A DNA stretch of 64,000 nt, taken from Erythrobacter neustonensis. Its GTDB lineage: Bacteria > Pseudomonadota > Alphaproteobacteria > Sphingomonadales > Sphingomonadaceae. The position numbers and the translations under genes were made by a program. The notes under the pieces were generated by a model, which saw nothing but the letters and a program-made list of their open reading frames with translations, did not search any database and was not told the origin of the DNA. Where the stretch lies: positions 248,001 to 312,000 of the forward strand of contig NZ_CP016033.1 of assembly GCF_001663175.1 (NCBI RefSeq), written 5' to 3'. Positions 47,933 through 57,678 of this stretch are shown here, piece by piece (the first letter of the stretch is position 1; each line of letters starts with the position of its first letter).

Positions 47933-49153
47933 ATGGATTTCGAAGCCTTTTTCGCCGGCGAACTGGATACCGTGCGCGCCGATGGCCGTTACCGCGTGTT
48001 CACCGACATCAAGCGCCACCGCGGCCGCTTCCCCCACGCCACCCGCTTCGTCGAAGGCCAAACGCAGGCGGTGACCGTGTGGTGCTCGAACGACTATCTC
48101 GGCATGGGCCAGCACCCCGCGGTGCTCGAGGCGATGCATGGCTGCCTTGACGAATGCGGCGCGGGTGCAGGCGGCACACGCAACATCTCGGGCACGAACC
48201 ATTACCATGTCGAACTCGAAGCCGAGCTGGCTGACCTTCACAACAAGGAAGCCGCGCTGCTGTTCACCAGCGGATACGTCTCGAACTGGGCGGGCCTCGG
48301 CACGCTGGCGTCGAAGATCCCGGGCTGCGTCGTGTTTTCCGATGCGCTCAACCACGCCTCGATGATCGAGGGCATCCGCCACAGCCGCGCCCCCTACAAG
48401 GTGTGGCGCCACAATGACGCGGAGCATCTGGACGAGCTCCTCTCGATGTACGGCCCCGAAGTGCCCAAGCTGGTCGCCTTCGAATCTGTCTATTCGATGG
48501 ACGGCGACATCGCCCCCATCGCCGACATCCTCGACGTGTGCGAGAAGCACGGCGCGATGAGCTATATCGACGAGGTCCACGCAGTCGGCCTCTATGGCCC
48601 GCGCGGCGGCGGGATCGCCGAGCGCGAAGGGTTGATGGACCGCATCACCGTGATCGAAGGCACGCTGGGCAAGGCATTCGGCGTGATGGGCGGCTACATC
48701 GCCGCGAGCGCCAACCTCGTTGATTTCGTGCGCAGCTTTGCCAGCGGCTTCATCTTCTCGACCGCGCTGCCGCCTGCGATCGCGGCTGGGGCTGCGGCGA
48801 GCATCCGGCACCTCAAGCAATCGAGCGCCGAGCGCGAGTTGCAACAGAAGCGCGTCGCGCAAGTCCGCCGGGCACTGGACATCATGGGCATCCCGCACCT
48901 CGACAACCCGAGCCACATCATCCCGGTGATGGTGGGCGATGCCAAGAAGTGCAAGATGATCAGCGACTGGCTGATGGACAACCACGGCATCTATGTGCAG
49001 CCGATCAACTATCCGACCGTCCCCGTCGGCACCGAGCGGCTGCGGGTCACCCCTTCGCCAGTGCATTCGGATGGCGATATCGACCGGCTGATCAAGGCAT
49101 TGAGCGAAATCTGGTCGCATTGCGAACTCGCCCGGATGGAACAGGCCGCTTGA
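47933..49153 (+). CDS. hemA: 5-Aminolevulinate synthase HemA
   Basis: PLP enzyme condensing glycine and succinyl-CoA, the first step of tetrapyrrole synthesis (C4 pathway of alphaproteobacteria). The start chosen ([14 protein letters not shown]) has GAGGG about 10 bp upstream and gives 406 residues; an ATG overlapping the puhE stop would add 11 residues. Seen: [26 protein letters not shown], and the PLP lysine in [14 protein letters not shown]. As last gene of the bchF operon it ties precursor supply to pigment and reaction-centre synthesis. A terminator follows. Confidence 0.96.
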   Translation: MDFEAFFAGELDTVRADGRYRVFTDIKRHRGRFPHATRFVEGQTQAVTVWCSNDYLGMGQHPAVLEAMHGCLDECGAGAGGTRNISGTNHYHVELEAELADLHNKEAALLFTSGYVSNWAGLGTLASKIPGCVVFSDALNHASMIEGIRHSRAPYKVWRHNDAEHLDELLSMYGPEVPKLVAFESVYSMDGDIAPIADILDVCEKHGAMSYIDEVHAVGLYGPRGGGIAEREGLMDRITVIEGTLGKAFGVMGGYIAASANLVDFVRSFASGFIFSTALPPAIAAGAAASIRHLKQSSAERELQQKRVAQVRRALDIMGIPHLDNPSHIIPVMVGDAKKCKMISDWLMDNHGIYVQPINYPTVPVGTERLRVTPSPVHSDGDIDRLIKALSEIWSHCELARMEQAA

Positions 49154-49201
49154 GAGCGCTTCCTGACTGACAGAATTACCGGCTCTCCCTTGGACGGGAG
49201 T

Positions 49202-49237
49202 GAGGGCGGTCGCCTTTGGGGGAAGGCGGCCGCCCTC
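49202..49237 (+). terminator. Terminator after hemA (end of photosynthesis cluster)
   Basis: GAGGGCGGTCGCCTT pairs with AAGGCGGCCGCCCTC (15 bp, one G-U) around a 6-base loop, followed by CTTC rather than a long T-run. It lies 48 bp after hemA and before the opposing serine-hydrolase gene. Confidence 0.75.
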
Positions 49238-49366
49238 TTCACGTTCGAGGCGGCTGCTCTTGAGTGATCGCAAATGCGGGGCTTGTGGCGGGCAGTGGGT
49301 GGTTTGCGGAATGGCCGATATTGGCAACGGATGGGTGTCGGGAGGCAGCAAACCGATTTTGATAAA

Positions 49367-50512
49367 TCAGTATTCCGACAGCTCGGGATATTCCCAAGGA
49401 TAAGGCACGCCGGTTTCGCCCAAAGCGATGCGCACCAGTTTGGGAAAAGCACTCTCGGCCCTCACATCGTTCGAGAGGATAAGCACGCAACGCTGACCCT
49501 CTTGCAGGCATACGAGCGTGTTGGCCGTCGTGTCGTTGTGTCCGCCCTTGTACCAGCCTGGGCCTTGTGGGCCCGAAAAGGTGATAACGCCCCATCCAGC
49601 TTTCGCTTGCGGGCGCTCGGCTTCGGGCGCGTCCGGCAGCATTGTGGGGAACTGCTGCTTCGTCGTGATCGGAAGCGTGCCCCCCGGATATAGCTGACGC
49701 CACTCCGGTGATAATCCGTCAGCGCGAACCATATACGCCGCCATCTGCGCCATGTCCGAGATGGTCGTGTCCATCGATCCTGCAGCCCTGACGCGGCTGC
49801 GCTCATCGTGCGGCTGGATATTCCCTTCGGCGTCCCAACCATCTGCAAGATCGGTGGCAAAATCGGCCCGCCACATGAGACTTGTCCGTGTCATCCCAAG
49901 CGGCTGAAAGTACCGTTGCTGCAGTTCTTCCTCGATGTTCATGCCCAGCCCACGCTCCAAACCGAATTGGAGCAGCATCATGCCCTCGCCCGAGTAGGCA
50001 TAGCGAGTGCCCGGATCGAAATGGATACGCAGGCGGCCATCTGGTTCGAGAAACGCGAAATTGGCAAATCCCGTAGAGTGGGTCAGCACCATTCTGGGTG
50101 TGATAAGTCTCCACCGGTCGTCGGATGCAAGGTCTCCCCAATTCCCGTATGCATCCAGATTGCCGTAGCTTGGCAGCGGATCGGGAAGCAGGTCGGCAAT
50201 TGGTTGATCAAGTTGCAGGCGTCCTTCTGCAGCAAGTTGCACTGCGAGATACCCGAACACGGCCTTCGTGACCGACGCCCCATACATCACTGTGCCGGTT
50301 GTCAGCGGATCGCCCTTTGCGTTCCGCACCCCATATGCGCGGACGCTGACGACCTGCCCTTTATCGATCATCGCAACTGCGAGCCCCCTGGCGCTGGTCT
50401 GCTCCATTGCCTCGCGGGCGGCGCGATCAAGGGTTGTCGACGTTTCTTGCGCCATTGCGCTACCAGCCAGAAAGAAAGCCGCGACAGTCCAAGGCGTGTG
50501 TCTCAACATCAT
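49367..50512 (-). CDS. Serine hydrolase of the beta-lactamase (class C/DD-peptidase-like) family, secreted
   Basis: 381 residues from an ATG with GGAGG upstream; a signal peptide (MMLRHTPWTVAAFFLAGSAMA) indicates export. The catalytic S-x-x-K is SVTK (Ser80, Lys83 in MYGASVTKAVFG); the usual second motif appears as YAYSGEG and a third near the C-terminus as GGHNDTT. Members act as esterases, D-aminopeptidases or penicillin-binding-like enzymes; the substrate here is unknown, and the assignment to resistance would be unjustified. No neighbours suggest a pathway. Confidence 0.88.
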   Translation of the reverse strand: MMLRHTPWTVAAFFLAGSAMAQETSTTLDRAAREAMEQTSARGLAVAMIDKGQVVSVRAYGVRNAKGDPLTTGTVMYGASVTKAVFGYLAVQLAAEGRLQLDQPIADLLPDPLPSYGNLDAYGNWGDLASDDRWRLITPRMVLTHSTGFANFAFLEPDGRLRIHFDPGTRYAYSGEGMMLLQFGLERGLGMNIEEELQQRYFQPLGMTRTSLMWRADFATDLADGWDAEGNIQPHDERSRVRAAGSMDTTISDMAQMAAYMVRADGLSPEWRQLYPGGTLPITTKQQFPTMLPDAPEAERPQAKAGWGVITFSGPQGPGWYKGGHNDTTANTLVCLQEGQRCVLILSNDVRAESAFPKLVRIALGETGVPYPWEYPELSEY

Positions 50513-51095
50513 GGCCTCCACCGGTCGATCCCTTCATTCACCCATAGCCGGGTTTGCTCCCGTAGGGACGGGGACGTGCCGCAAAAACTATCACGACCTC
50601 GCTTATGTCCGCTAGGGGACCTATTTTAAGTGGCCGAGAATGGCAGCAACGGGGTCGGAAAGAGAATTTCCGCATTCGGCGGGCGATCAGCTTTAACTGC
50701 CATACTGCCTTCGGGATCGCTCGGCAGACCCGCTCACGGCCGGTCGTGCGCGGGTAGCTGTCGCCCGCAATAGCGACCGCTGAAAAGGACGAATTGACAA
50801 CAGGACGACGCCGCTGCATCGGCGCAACCCCCGAAGATGCTATGGTCAGTGTCGCAGACGATGAAAGCGGTCGCCGCGACCTACTGCGGAGTGGTGGCCG
50901 TCTGCTCCTGACCGGCGGCTCATCGAAAATCGAAGGCGGCGGCGGGTGGTGCCTTAGGCGTTGATCGGCGGATATGGGACGCGGAACCAAGCGTGGCTCA
51001 ATGCCTTAGCTATCGCCCTCGGTTCGCGACACTCCAGGATATTCACGGTTCTGCCAAAACGTTTTTCCAAATTTGTTGAAGCAAGAGCAAGCAAA
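50513..51095. other. Gap of about 580 bp without a recognisable gene
   Basis: Reading frames present on both strands are arginine/proline-rich and lack ribosome sites or family resemblance. I see no tRNA or repeat. It may carry remnants of short genes and the serine-hydrolase promoter near its left end. Confidence 0.4.
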
Positions 51096-51128
51096 GATAC
51101 GGGAGCGGCCGCTGGCCGCCCCCGTATC
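51096..51128 (-). terminator. Terminator of the outer-membrane protein gene
   Basis: On the minus strand GATACGGGGGCGGCC-(AGC)-GGCCGCTCCCGTATC forms a long stem with one mismatch, followed by TTTGC, 7 bp after the stop codon of the barrel-protein gene. Confidence 0.8.
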
Positions 51129-51135
51129 GCAATCG

Positions 51136-51945
51136 TCAGAAGCGGAGGGTCGCAACCACCTTGACGGTTTGCAGGTTGAAGTCATCATTCGCTCGCTTGA
51201 AGTCCGCGCCGCCCGCAAGAACAAAGGGGTTGGTAGCGCCGGCAGTGCCCTGCGTCACGCGGATCGTCGTGTCGTCGTCGTCGTAGCCGGTGTAGAGATA
51301 CTCGATGCCGAGCGAGAACGTGCTGCCGATCTTCTGTTCGAGACCCGCACCGACTTGGTAGCCCCAGGCCTTGTCGTCGGCGAGTACTGCGAAGGCGTTT
51401 GCCGTGTTGCTGGTTTCGAACGACTGGTCGAGCTTGGCATACGCGAGGCCGCCTGTAGTGTAGAGCAAGGTCGTCGGGGCGATGGTGTATCCGGCGCGCA
51501 GGCGCAGCGCGGCCGTGTAATCGATCTTGCGTTCGATGTAATAGAACGCCGGGGTCGTGCTGAAGGCCGAAACGGTGTCGGTCACGTCCGCTGTGCCGAC
51601 TTCGCCGACGATGCCGACCACCAACTTGCCCATCTGGCTGTCGTACCCGAGGCGTCCCTGGAAGGTCACGCCATCATCATCGGCAGTGCAATTGGTGTTC
51701 GCGGTCGAGGTCGCTTCGCCGCCGCAGAAGCCCGGCGAGAAAGCGTTGGCGCCGGCTGCAGTCGTGATCGTTTCGTTGAAGCTGCCGTTCGAACCGCGGT
51801 CAAAGGTAATGGTCTCATCACCGTCACCCGCCTGAATGTCGTAGCCGATCGAAATGCCGGCGTAGACACCGTCGAAGGCATCCTGTGCCTGTGCGGGTGC
51901 GGCCACTATGACCGCAGTGACGGCGGCAAGTGCATATTTTTTCAT
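51136..51945 (-). CDS. Outer-membrane beta-barrel protein (OmpA-barrel/Omp25-like)
   Basis: 269 residues with a clear signal peptide (MKKYALAAVTAVIVAAPAQA) and amphipathic strands throughout, ending in the C-terminal phenylalanine KVVATLRF. The start of the mature part (DAFDGVYAGISIGYD) and the phrases LRLRAGYTIAPTTLLYTTGGLAYA and GIEYLYTGYDDDD fit the porin-like surface-protein family common in alphaproteobacteria. Two cysteines lie in a surface-loop-like segment (FCGGEATSTANTNC). Its role, pore or adhesion, is not known. It has its own terminator. Confidence 0.88.
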   Translation of the reverse strand: MKKYALAAVTAVIVAAPAQAQDAFDGVYAGISIGYDIQAGDGDETITFDRGSNGSFNETITTAAGANAFSPGFCGGEATSTANTNCTADDDGVTFQGRLGYDSQMGKLVVGIVGEVGTADVTDTVSAFSTTPAFYYIERKIDYTAALRLRAGYTIAPTTLLYTTGGLAYAKLDQSFETSNTANAFAVLADDKAWGYQVGAGLEQKIGSTFSLGIEYLYTGYDDDDTTIRVTQGTAGATNPFVLAGGADFKRANDDFNLQTVKVVATLRF

Positions 51946-52204
51946 TGAAGAACCCCGTTTTCAAAAAACTGTAGCTGGTGCGAAAGCCCTTCCGAAGAGA
52001 GTGCCGCCAGTGTGTGCCAACCGGCACCGCTCGCGCAAATGGGACAGCTAGGCAGGCGCGGCCAGCCTGTCATAAGGCGTGGCGCCGGTTACGTGCCGGC
52101 ACCTATCACACAACAGGCGAACGGCGCCTGACATGGCACAATTGCCGTCAGGGTCTCTCGCCATGCAGATACGAAGATTTCGGCGCGATCAGATGCGCAG
52201 CCGA

Positions 52205-52903
52205 TCAGATTGCCGAAATTTTTCCCATCGCGATCGGTGTGCTGCTCGGGGCGTTGTGCGGCGCGCCTTGCGCGCTCTCCAACGAAACGGCAAGGGTCGC
52301 GCCATCGATCACCAGCGGACGCAGGGCTCTGGGCAGGGTCACAAGCGTCGCCTTTTCACGCGAAATCAGACCCAGCGAACGCGGCACGCCGTCACCCGGG
52401 ATGACCCATAGCTCGGGCGCGAGATCGCTCGTCGGCAATGTGACAGCGCGGATCATGAGTTGCCCGGTCTGCGCATTCACATTGGCTGCCAGCAGCGTGC
52501 CGTCGGCCCCTTCAAGCTGTGCGATCACGGGACGGGCCGCAAGCTGCTCCGGACCGGGGACTGAGGCCGGGGATGGATTGAGCACCAACGCCGCAGCAAG
52601 GCTTGCTGCCACCGCGCCTGCCAATCCGGCAGCGCTTTTCCAGAAACGCAGAGCCCGGACGTCCGCATCGGACGGCTGGTCGCCCAACCGTGCTTCGATC
52701 GCCTGCCAGAGATCCGGCGGCGTGACCTCATCGAAGGCCTCGCAGAGCGGATCGAGGCGGCCCTGCCACTTCTTTACCCTGGCCGCAAAGGCCGCGTTCG
52801 CCAGCGATAGCCGCAAAGCTTCGGCCCTCTCATTGCCTTCGAGAACGCCGAGCGCGTGTTCTGCTGCCAGCGCGGCCTGTTCAGGTGTGAGTTTGCTAGT
52901 CAC
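52205..52903 (-). CDS. Anti-sigma factor (RskA-type) for the adjacent ECF sigma factor
   Basis: 232 residues from a GTG five bases into the overlap-free end of the sigma gene (the two overlap by 8 bp). N-terminal cytoplasmic anti-sigma domain (LTPEQAALAAEHALGVLEGNER), one membrane span (SAAGLAGAVAASLAAALVL, about residues 95-113), and a C-terminal extracytoplasmic domain of the RskA kind with PELWVIPGDGVPRSLGLI. It should bind and silence the sigma factor until an envelope or oxidative signal arrives. Confidence 0.9.
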   Translation of the reverse strand: MTSKLTPEQAALAAEHALGVLEGNERAEALRLSLANAAFAARVKKWQGRLDPLCEAFDEVTPPDLWQAIEARLGDQPSDADVRALRFWKSAAGLAGAVAASLAAALVLNPSPASVPGPEQLAARPVIAQLEGADGTLLAANVNAQTGQLMIRAVTLPTSDLAPELWVIPGDGVPRSLGLISREKATLVTLPRALRPLVIDGATLAVSLESAQGAPHNAPSSTPIAMGKISAI

Positions 52904-53468
52904 TTTCGAGGCACCCCCGCAACTGGACCAGGCCGCGGCGTATCCAGCTCTTGGTCGTGCCAAGCGGAGTATGCATCGCGCTTGCAAGTTCCGAATGGCT
53001 CAGTCCGTCGAAAAAAGCGAGGCGGATGGCGCGCTGATGGTTGGACGGAAGCGCACCGAGGCAGTCGAATATCTGCGCGCGCTCGGCATCCTCTGCCATC
53101 AATTCCAGCGCTTCGCCAAATTCGGCGTCACCGGTGTCGACGTGATCGGCGACATTGTTGATGGAACGGCCGTGTTTGCGGACCCAGTCAATTGCGGCAT
53201 TCCGGGCTATCGCGCAAAGCCATGTTATCGGGCTACCAAATTCAGGATCAAAGCGCCCGGCACGATTCCAGACCTTGAGATAAACCTCTTGCAGGACGTC
53301 GTCGGCCGCATCACGATCACCGGCAATCCGCAGGCACACACCGTAGAGTTTGGCCGATGTGCGGTCGTAAACCGCATTGAGTGCTTTCCGGTCACTGCGT
53401 GCAACGCGTTGGATCAAGCCGGACAGCTCCGCGCGGCGGGCATCAGCATTGCGCGATGTCGGCATCAT
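52896..53468 (-). CDS. ECF-family RNA polymerase sigma factor
   Basis: 190 residues from the first of two tandem ATGs; a TTG two codons earlier is possible. Region 2: LYGVCLRIAGDRDAADDVLQ and VYLKVWNRAGRFDPEFGSP with WLCAIARNAAIDWVRK. Region 4: LPSNHQRAIRLAFFDGLSHS and TPLGTTKSWIRRGLVQLR. This is close to the SigK group, which pairs with RskA-like anti-sigma factors. Its stop overlaps the anti-sigma start. The regulon is not evident; a long non-coding gap precedes it. Confidence 0.93.
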   Translation of the reverse strand: MMPTSRNADARRAELSGLIQRVARSDRKALNAVYDRTSAKLYGVCLRIAGDRDAADDVLQEVYLKVWNRAGRFDPEFGSPITWLCAIARNAAIDWVRKHGRSINNVADHVDTGDAEFGEALELMAEDAERAQIFDCLGALPSNHQRAIRLAFFDGLSHSELASAMHTPLGTTKSWIRRGLVQLRGCLESD

Positions 53469-54140
53469 CTTCAAGCTTTAGGAGCTATGCGACCGTGCAA
53501 GTCGTTATTGTGCATAGATAAAGTGAAGCATTCAACGCAATTCTTGGGAATGATCCGTTGCATGAAATTCTCCGGCTTCGGGGACATTACCCCTGGCGGG
53601 TGGAGATACGGTAAACAGTGAGGCTACGGATTAAGTACGCCCCCGTAAAACTTCGATCAGCACTCCGTTGCGTTAAAATCTCAGGAGACATCATTACAGC
53701 CAAATGTCGGCATTTGCATGTTGGAGACACGAAACCGCTTTTCAGCAGTCGGCCCGGAAGAGGCCTACCACGTTTCTTGGAGGCAATGTCCGGAATGGGG
53801 TCGATTTCAGGTTGTCTGCTTTTAGCCGCAAGCTGGCTCAAGCCGCCGTTTGCTCTCTCACCTCCCCAGATGTGCATGCCCCGCGCAGGCCGAGGCTCCG
53901 GGGCCCCGCCGTATTGATCCCCGTCCGTAAGGAAAGATAGCGGGGCCACGGATCAAGCGGGCAGCGAAGTGTCTGGCTAAGTTTCCTACAGCCCCGCCCG
54001 CCGCTACGGTCCGCGCCGGCTCTTTCCCATCGTCGTGCCCGGCCTCAAGAGGCCGTATGCCACCGGAGGCGCAATCAACGCCTGCGCCCCCGTGTCCGTC
54101 CGCTTGCAAAAAGTGGATTTAAGTATTGTAAATAATTAAG
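53469..54140. other. Non-coding gap of about 670 bp upstream of the sigma factor
   Basis: Lower GC than its surroundings in places. Reading frames of 80-120 codons on both strands show no family resemblance and no ribosome sites. The sigma promoter should lie at the left edge. There are no tRNAs or insertion-sequence ends that I can see; decayed genes are possible. Confidence 0.4.
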
Positions 54141-54189
54141 AAAAAGCGGCGGCGCAAAGTTGACACGCTGTAACCTTTGTCCGCTTTTT
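54141..54189 (-). terminator. Terminator-like hairpin after the GH97 gene
   Basis: On the minus strand AAAAAGCGG pairs with CCGCTTTTT around an inner CAAAG/CTTTG stem, ending in a T-run. It begins 4 bp after the stop codon of the GH97 gene. Confidence 0.65.
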
Positions 54190-54193
54190 GCCC

Positions 54194-56281
54194 TCACTTC
54201 ACCGGGATGAACCGCACCGCGACCCCGCCCGAGGCCGCCAGATGCACCGCGAAGCTATCGCCGCCGGTCACCACCTTTTCCTCGATCACGATGTCATAGG
54301 GGTTGTAGTCCCAATGCGCGTGCGGCCCGTCGCGGTAGATCTGCGCGCGGTATTTCCTGCCGGGTTCCAGGAACGACAGCGCCAGCGAGACATCGCGCGG
54401 GCTTTCATCGGTCAGCGCGCCGAGGAACCATTCCTTCGATTTCCTGCCCTGCCGCGCCATCGCGATCCACTGGCCGACTTCGCCGTCCAAGGCGATCGAC
54501 TGTTCCCAATCGGCCTCGACGTCCTTGATGAACTGGAAGGCGTCCATGCGCTTTTCGTAGTTCTCGGGAAGATCGGCGGCCATCTGCAAGGGCGAATAGA
54601 TCGTCACATAGGTCGCAAGCTGCTTGGCGAGCGTCGTCTGCGGGCGGTTCTTGGGATCGCCGCGCGGCATGTCGGGGCGGACCGGCGGGCGCTCGTTGGG
54701 CCTGAGGTCGAAGATGCCGGGGGTGTAGTCGAAGGGCCCGGCCAGCAGCGCGGTGAAGGACAGCATCGCCTCGTGACTGGGCGGATTGGGGGGCGTGCCC
54801 CACGCGTTGAACTCCATTCCCCGCGCGCCTTCGCGGCTCATCCAGTTGGGGAAGGTGCGGCGGAGGCCTGTGTCCTTGACCGGTTCGTGCGTGTCCATCG
54901 CGATCTGCCGTTCGGCGGCCGCCTTGATCACCGTCATGTGATGATCGATCATCCGCTGGCTGTCGTAATATTCGTAGTGGCGGATGCCCTTGTCATCGAT
55001 CCACACCGCATCGCCCGCGTCCGAGACATAGCCCGTCTTGACGTAGTTCGAGCCGATCGCCTTGACGAGGTCGAGCCCGGCTTCGAGCTGCTTCTCGTAA
55101 TTGGTGAGGTTGGCCGAGGTCTCGTGGTGGACGATCAGCTCGACCCCCTTGGAGGCGGCATATTTGCTCAGCCCCTTGATGTCGTAATCGGGATAGGGTT
55201 CGGTAAAGCTGAAAACATCGCCGTTATTGAACCAGTCGCCATCCCAGCCCTTGTTCCAACCCTCGACCAGCACGCCGGAAAAGCCGTGTTTGGCGGCAAA
55301 ATCGATATAGCGCTTCGTCTCTGCGGTGGTGGCACCGTGGTACTTGTTGCTCGCCCAGGTGCGGTCGTTGATGTGCATCGCCCACCAGATGCCGATATAC
55401 TTGCCGGGCTTGGCATAGGACACATCACCCAGAGCATTGGGCTCGTTGAGGTTCAGCACGATGTCCGAATTGATCAGGCCCACCGCCTTGTCGGCGATCT
55501 GGATCGTGCGCCACGGCGAGGTGAACGGCGCGCTGGTCTTGACCTTCGGCCCGCCCGACCAGTTTCGCAGGTTTGCCTGAAAATTGCCCGGCCGCAGCTG
55601 ATCGAGCGACATCGACGAATAGTTTACCAGCGCAGCTTCGTGGATCGCCAGATAGGTGCCGTCCGTGGTGCGGAAGGTGGAAGGCGTATGCGCGTCATCG
55701 ACTTCGCCAGCCGGGGCGACGCGGTAGATATATTCGTTGCGGTTGAATTCGTCTGAGGGGGTGTACCACATCGTGGTCTTGTCGCCGACGCTGAACTGGG
55801 TGAGCTCCTCGACGATCGCGATGTCGCCCTGCAATGCGGGCTGCGCGGTCAGCTCGTAGCGGAAGCCGATCCCGGTATCGAACGCACGAAAGCGCACGGT
55901 GATATTGCGCGCGGGGCCGTCGGTTTCGGTGCCGAAGGTGACGGCAAGCTCGTTGTGCTGGTCGCGCACCAGCCGCCGCTCGCCCCATGGCTGTTCCCAA
56001 GTGGTGTCGTTTGCGGCGCGGGCCGATCCGGTGATCGCCATCCCGCGTTCAAACCCGTGATGCTCGGCAAACAGCATGCCGAGCTTGGAAGGCGCGATGA
56101 CCTCTTTGCCGTTGAAGCTGACGGCATAGGTCGCCTGGCCCGCGTCATCCTTGACCGTAACCGCGATTCTGCCATCGGGCGACGTGAGGGTGAGCGTCTC
56201 GGCCTGCGCGGGCGCGGCAACGCTCATCGCCGCCCAGCTGATTGCGGCCATCACCGCGAGCGGTTTCCAATGCTTGGTCAT
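54194..56281 (-). CDS. Glycoside hydrolase family 97 alpha-glucosidase (SusB-like)
   Basis: 695 residues with a signal peptide (cleavage after APAQA), so probably periplasmic. Three-part GH97 layout: N-terminal beta-sandwich (LTSPDGRIAVTVKDDAGQ), central TIM barrel (HGFSGVLVEGWNKGWDGDW, the acid-rich KTGYVSDAGD, then MDTHEPVKDTGLRRTFPNW and MSREGARGMEFNAWG), and C-terminal sandwich ending VAVRFIPVK. Glutamates in HEP and REGARGME are kept, as in inverting members like SusB. It hydrolyses alpha-glucosides from starch. It lies in one operon direction with a GH13 and an MFS transporter gene. Confidence 0.93.
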   Translation of the reverse strand: MTKHWKPLAVMAAISWAAMSVAAPAQAETLTLTSPDGRIAVTVKDDAGQATYAVSFNGKEVIAPSKLGMLFAEHHGFERGMAITGSARAANDTTWEQPWGERRLVRDQHNELAVTFGTETDGPARNITVRFRAFDTGIGFRYELTAQPALQGDIAIVEELTQFSVGDKTTMWYTPSDEFNRNEYIYRVAPAGEVDDAHTPSTFRTTDGTYLAIHEAALVNYSSMSLDQLRPGNFQANLRNWSGGPKVKTSAPFTSPWRTIQIADKAVGLINSDIVLNLNEPNALGDVSYAKPGKYIGIWWAMHINDRTWASNKYHGATTAETKRYIDFAAKHGFSGVLVEGWNKGWDGDWFNNGDVFSFTEPYPDYDIKGLSKYAASKGVELIVHHETSANLTNYEKQLEAGLDLVKAIGSNYVKTGYVSDAGDAVWIDDKGIRHYEYYDSQRMIDHHMTVIKAAAERQIAMDTHEPVKDTGLRRTFPNWMSREGARGMEFNAWGTPPNPPSHEAMLSFTALLAGPFDYTPGIFDLRPNERPPVRPDMPRGDPKNRPQTTLAKQLATYVTIYSPLQMAADLPENYEKRMDAFQFIKDVEADWEQSIALDGEVGQWIAMARQGRKSKEWFLGALTDESPRDVSLALSFLEPGRKYRAQIYRDGPHAHWDYNPYDIVIEEKVVTGGDSFAVHLAASGGVAVRFIPVK

Positions 56282-56310
56282 GCGTTCTCTCCCTCACCCT
56301 TCCGGGCGCC

Positions 56311-57678
56311 TCACTTGGTCTCTGTGTAAATCCGGTAGCCCCATGCGGGCAGGTCGAGCGTCTCGCCGCCTGTGAAGGCCGCAGGCTCGCTGGTCATCGC
56401 GTCGACGAATGCGCCATGGTGGCGCGCTTGCCTGAAGCTGACGCGGTGGGCGCGCGGGCTGAGGTTGAACACCGCGAACACCCGTGCCCCGCGCTCGCCC
56501 CGGGTGAAGGCATAGACATCGGCGGTCTCACTCGTCGGCACTTCGACCATGCCGGCACCGAAGCGCCCGTTGTGGAGCGCAGGTTGCGCGGTTTTCAAGG
56601 CGATCAGCTTTTCGATCAGCGGCTTGCGGCGACCTTCCTTCCAGACGATCGGGTCGCGCTCGAAGAATTCGAGCTGGCGATCATTGTCGCCCTCCTGCCC
56701 GTTGTAGATCAGCGGCATTCCGCTGCCCACGAAAGACAGCGCAATTGCCGCCTCGTAAGCATCGCCGTAGATCTGCGCTGCGACCCCGTCCCACGAATTC
56801 TGGTCGTGGTTCTCGGTATAGACCATCCGCATCGCGGCGTGCGGCCAAGTTTCGGACTGTCCGGCATAATAACCGCGCATGGCCCCTGCCCCGCTCCCGT
56901 CCTTGACGAGGCGCTGCATCGCTTCCTTCCACCCCCAGCCATAGGTCGCATCGAAGGCCCGCGCGTGAAGGTCGCGCTGCTCCCATTCGGCAAGCATGAA
57001 GACCGGGCGGATCGCGTTCAGTTCGGCGCGGGCGGTTTCCCAGAAATCGGTGGGGACATAGCCCGCCACGTCCGCGCGGTATCCGTCGATCCCGTATTCG
57101 CGCACCCAGAAGGCGAGGCTTTCGGTCATGTATCGACGAAGCCCAGCTTGCGAGTAATCGAAATCGGCGACATCCGACCAGTCGGTGCCTGCCGGGCTGG
57201 TCAACGCGCCTTCGGGGGTGCGGGTGTACCATTCGGGATGGCTGACCGTCAGCGGATTGTCATAGGCCGAATGGTTGGCGACCCAGTCGAGGATCACGCG
57301 CATCCTCAGCCGGTGCGCCTCATCGACAAAGGCGCGAAATTCCGCTTCGGTGCCGAGTTCGGGATTGACCGCACGGTAATCGCGCACCGCATAGGGGCTG
57401 CCCAGCGTCCCCTTGCGCCCCGCCTCGCCGATCGGATGGATCGGCATCAGCCAGAGGATATCGACCCCCATCTTCGCAAGGCGCGGAAGCTGTTTTTGCG
57501 CCGCCTTGAAGGTGCCCTCTCGCGTGAATTGGCGGGTGTTGATCTGGTAGAGCACCGCGTCGCGCGTCCAGGCGGCGTTCTCGACCTCGACGACATCGCG
57601 CGGGGCATAGTCGGGATGGGCGAGCGCGGGGCCAGCAGCAAGCGCGCTGGCAAGGAGGAAAGCGGCAAAGCGCATCAT
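56311..57678 (-). CDS. Secreted GH13 alpha-amylase family enzyme
   Basis: 455 residues. Signal peptide ends after GPALA. The barrel shows the GH13 regions: VILDWVANHSAYDN (region I), YGIDGYRADVAGY (nucleophile Asp), FMLAEWEQRDLHA (acid Glu) and VYTENHDQNSWDG (third Asp). The start is the first of two tandem ATGs and overlaps the stop of the MFS gene upstream, so translation is coupled. It probably degrades maltodextrin in the periplasm. The substrate length preference cannot be told. Confidence 0.92.
   Translation of the reverse strand: MMRFAAFLLASALAAGPALAHPDYAPRDVVEVENAAWTRDAVLYQINTRQFTREGTFKAAQKQLPRLAKMGVDILWLMPIHPIGEAGRKGTLGSPYAVRDYRAVNPELGTEAEFRAFVDEAHRLRMRVILDWVANHSAYDNPLTVSHPEWYTRTPEGALTSPAGTDWSDVADFDYSQAGLRRYMTESLAFWVREYGIDGYRADVAGYVPTDFWETARAELNAIRPVFMLAEWEQRDLHARAFDATYGWGWKEAMQRLVKDGSGAGAMRGYYAGQSETWPHAAMRMVYTENHDQNSWDGVAAQIYGDAYEAAIALSFVGSGMPLIYNGQEGDNDRQLEFFERDPIVWKEGRRKPLIEKLIALKTAQPALHNGRFGAGMVEVPTSETADVYAFTRGERGARVFAVFNLSPRAHRVSFRQARHHGAFVDAMTSEPAAFTGGETLDLPAWGYRIYTETK

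Noticed and set aside
49367..50512. Beta-lactamase resistance gene
   Set aside because: The S-x-x-K motif only places it in the wider serine-hydrolase family; the second motif is YSG rather than the Y-x-N of class C enzymes.
50538..50990. 150-codon minus-strand frame upstream of the serine hydrolase
   Set aside because: Arg/Pro-rich, no start signal, no domain; treated as non-coding.
53587..53949. Several frames of 80-120 codons in the gap upstream of the sigma factor
   Set aside because: They overlap one another on both strands, lack ribosome sites and resemble no family.
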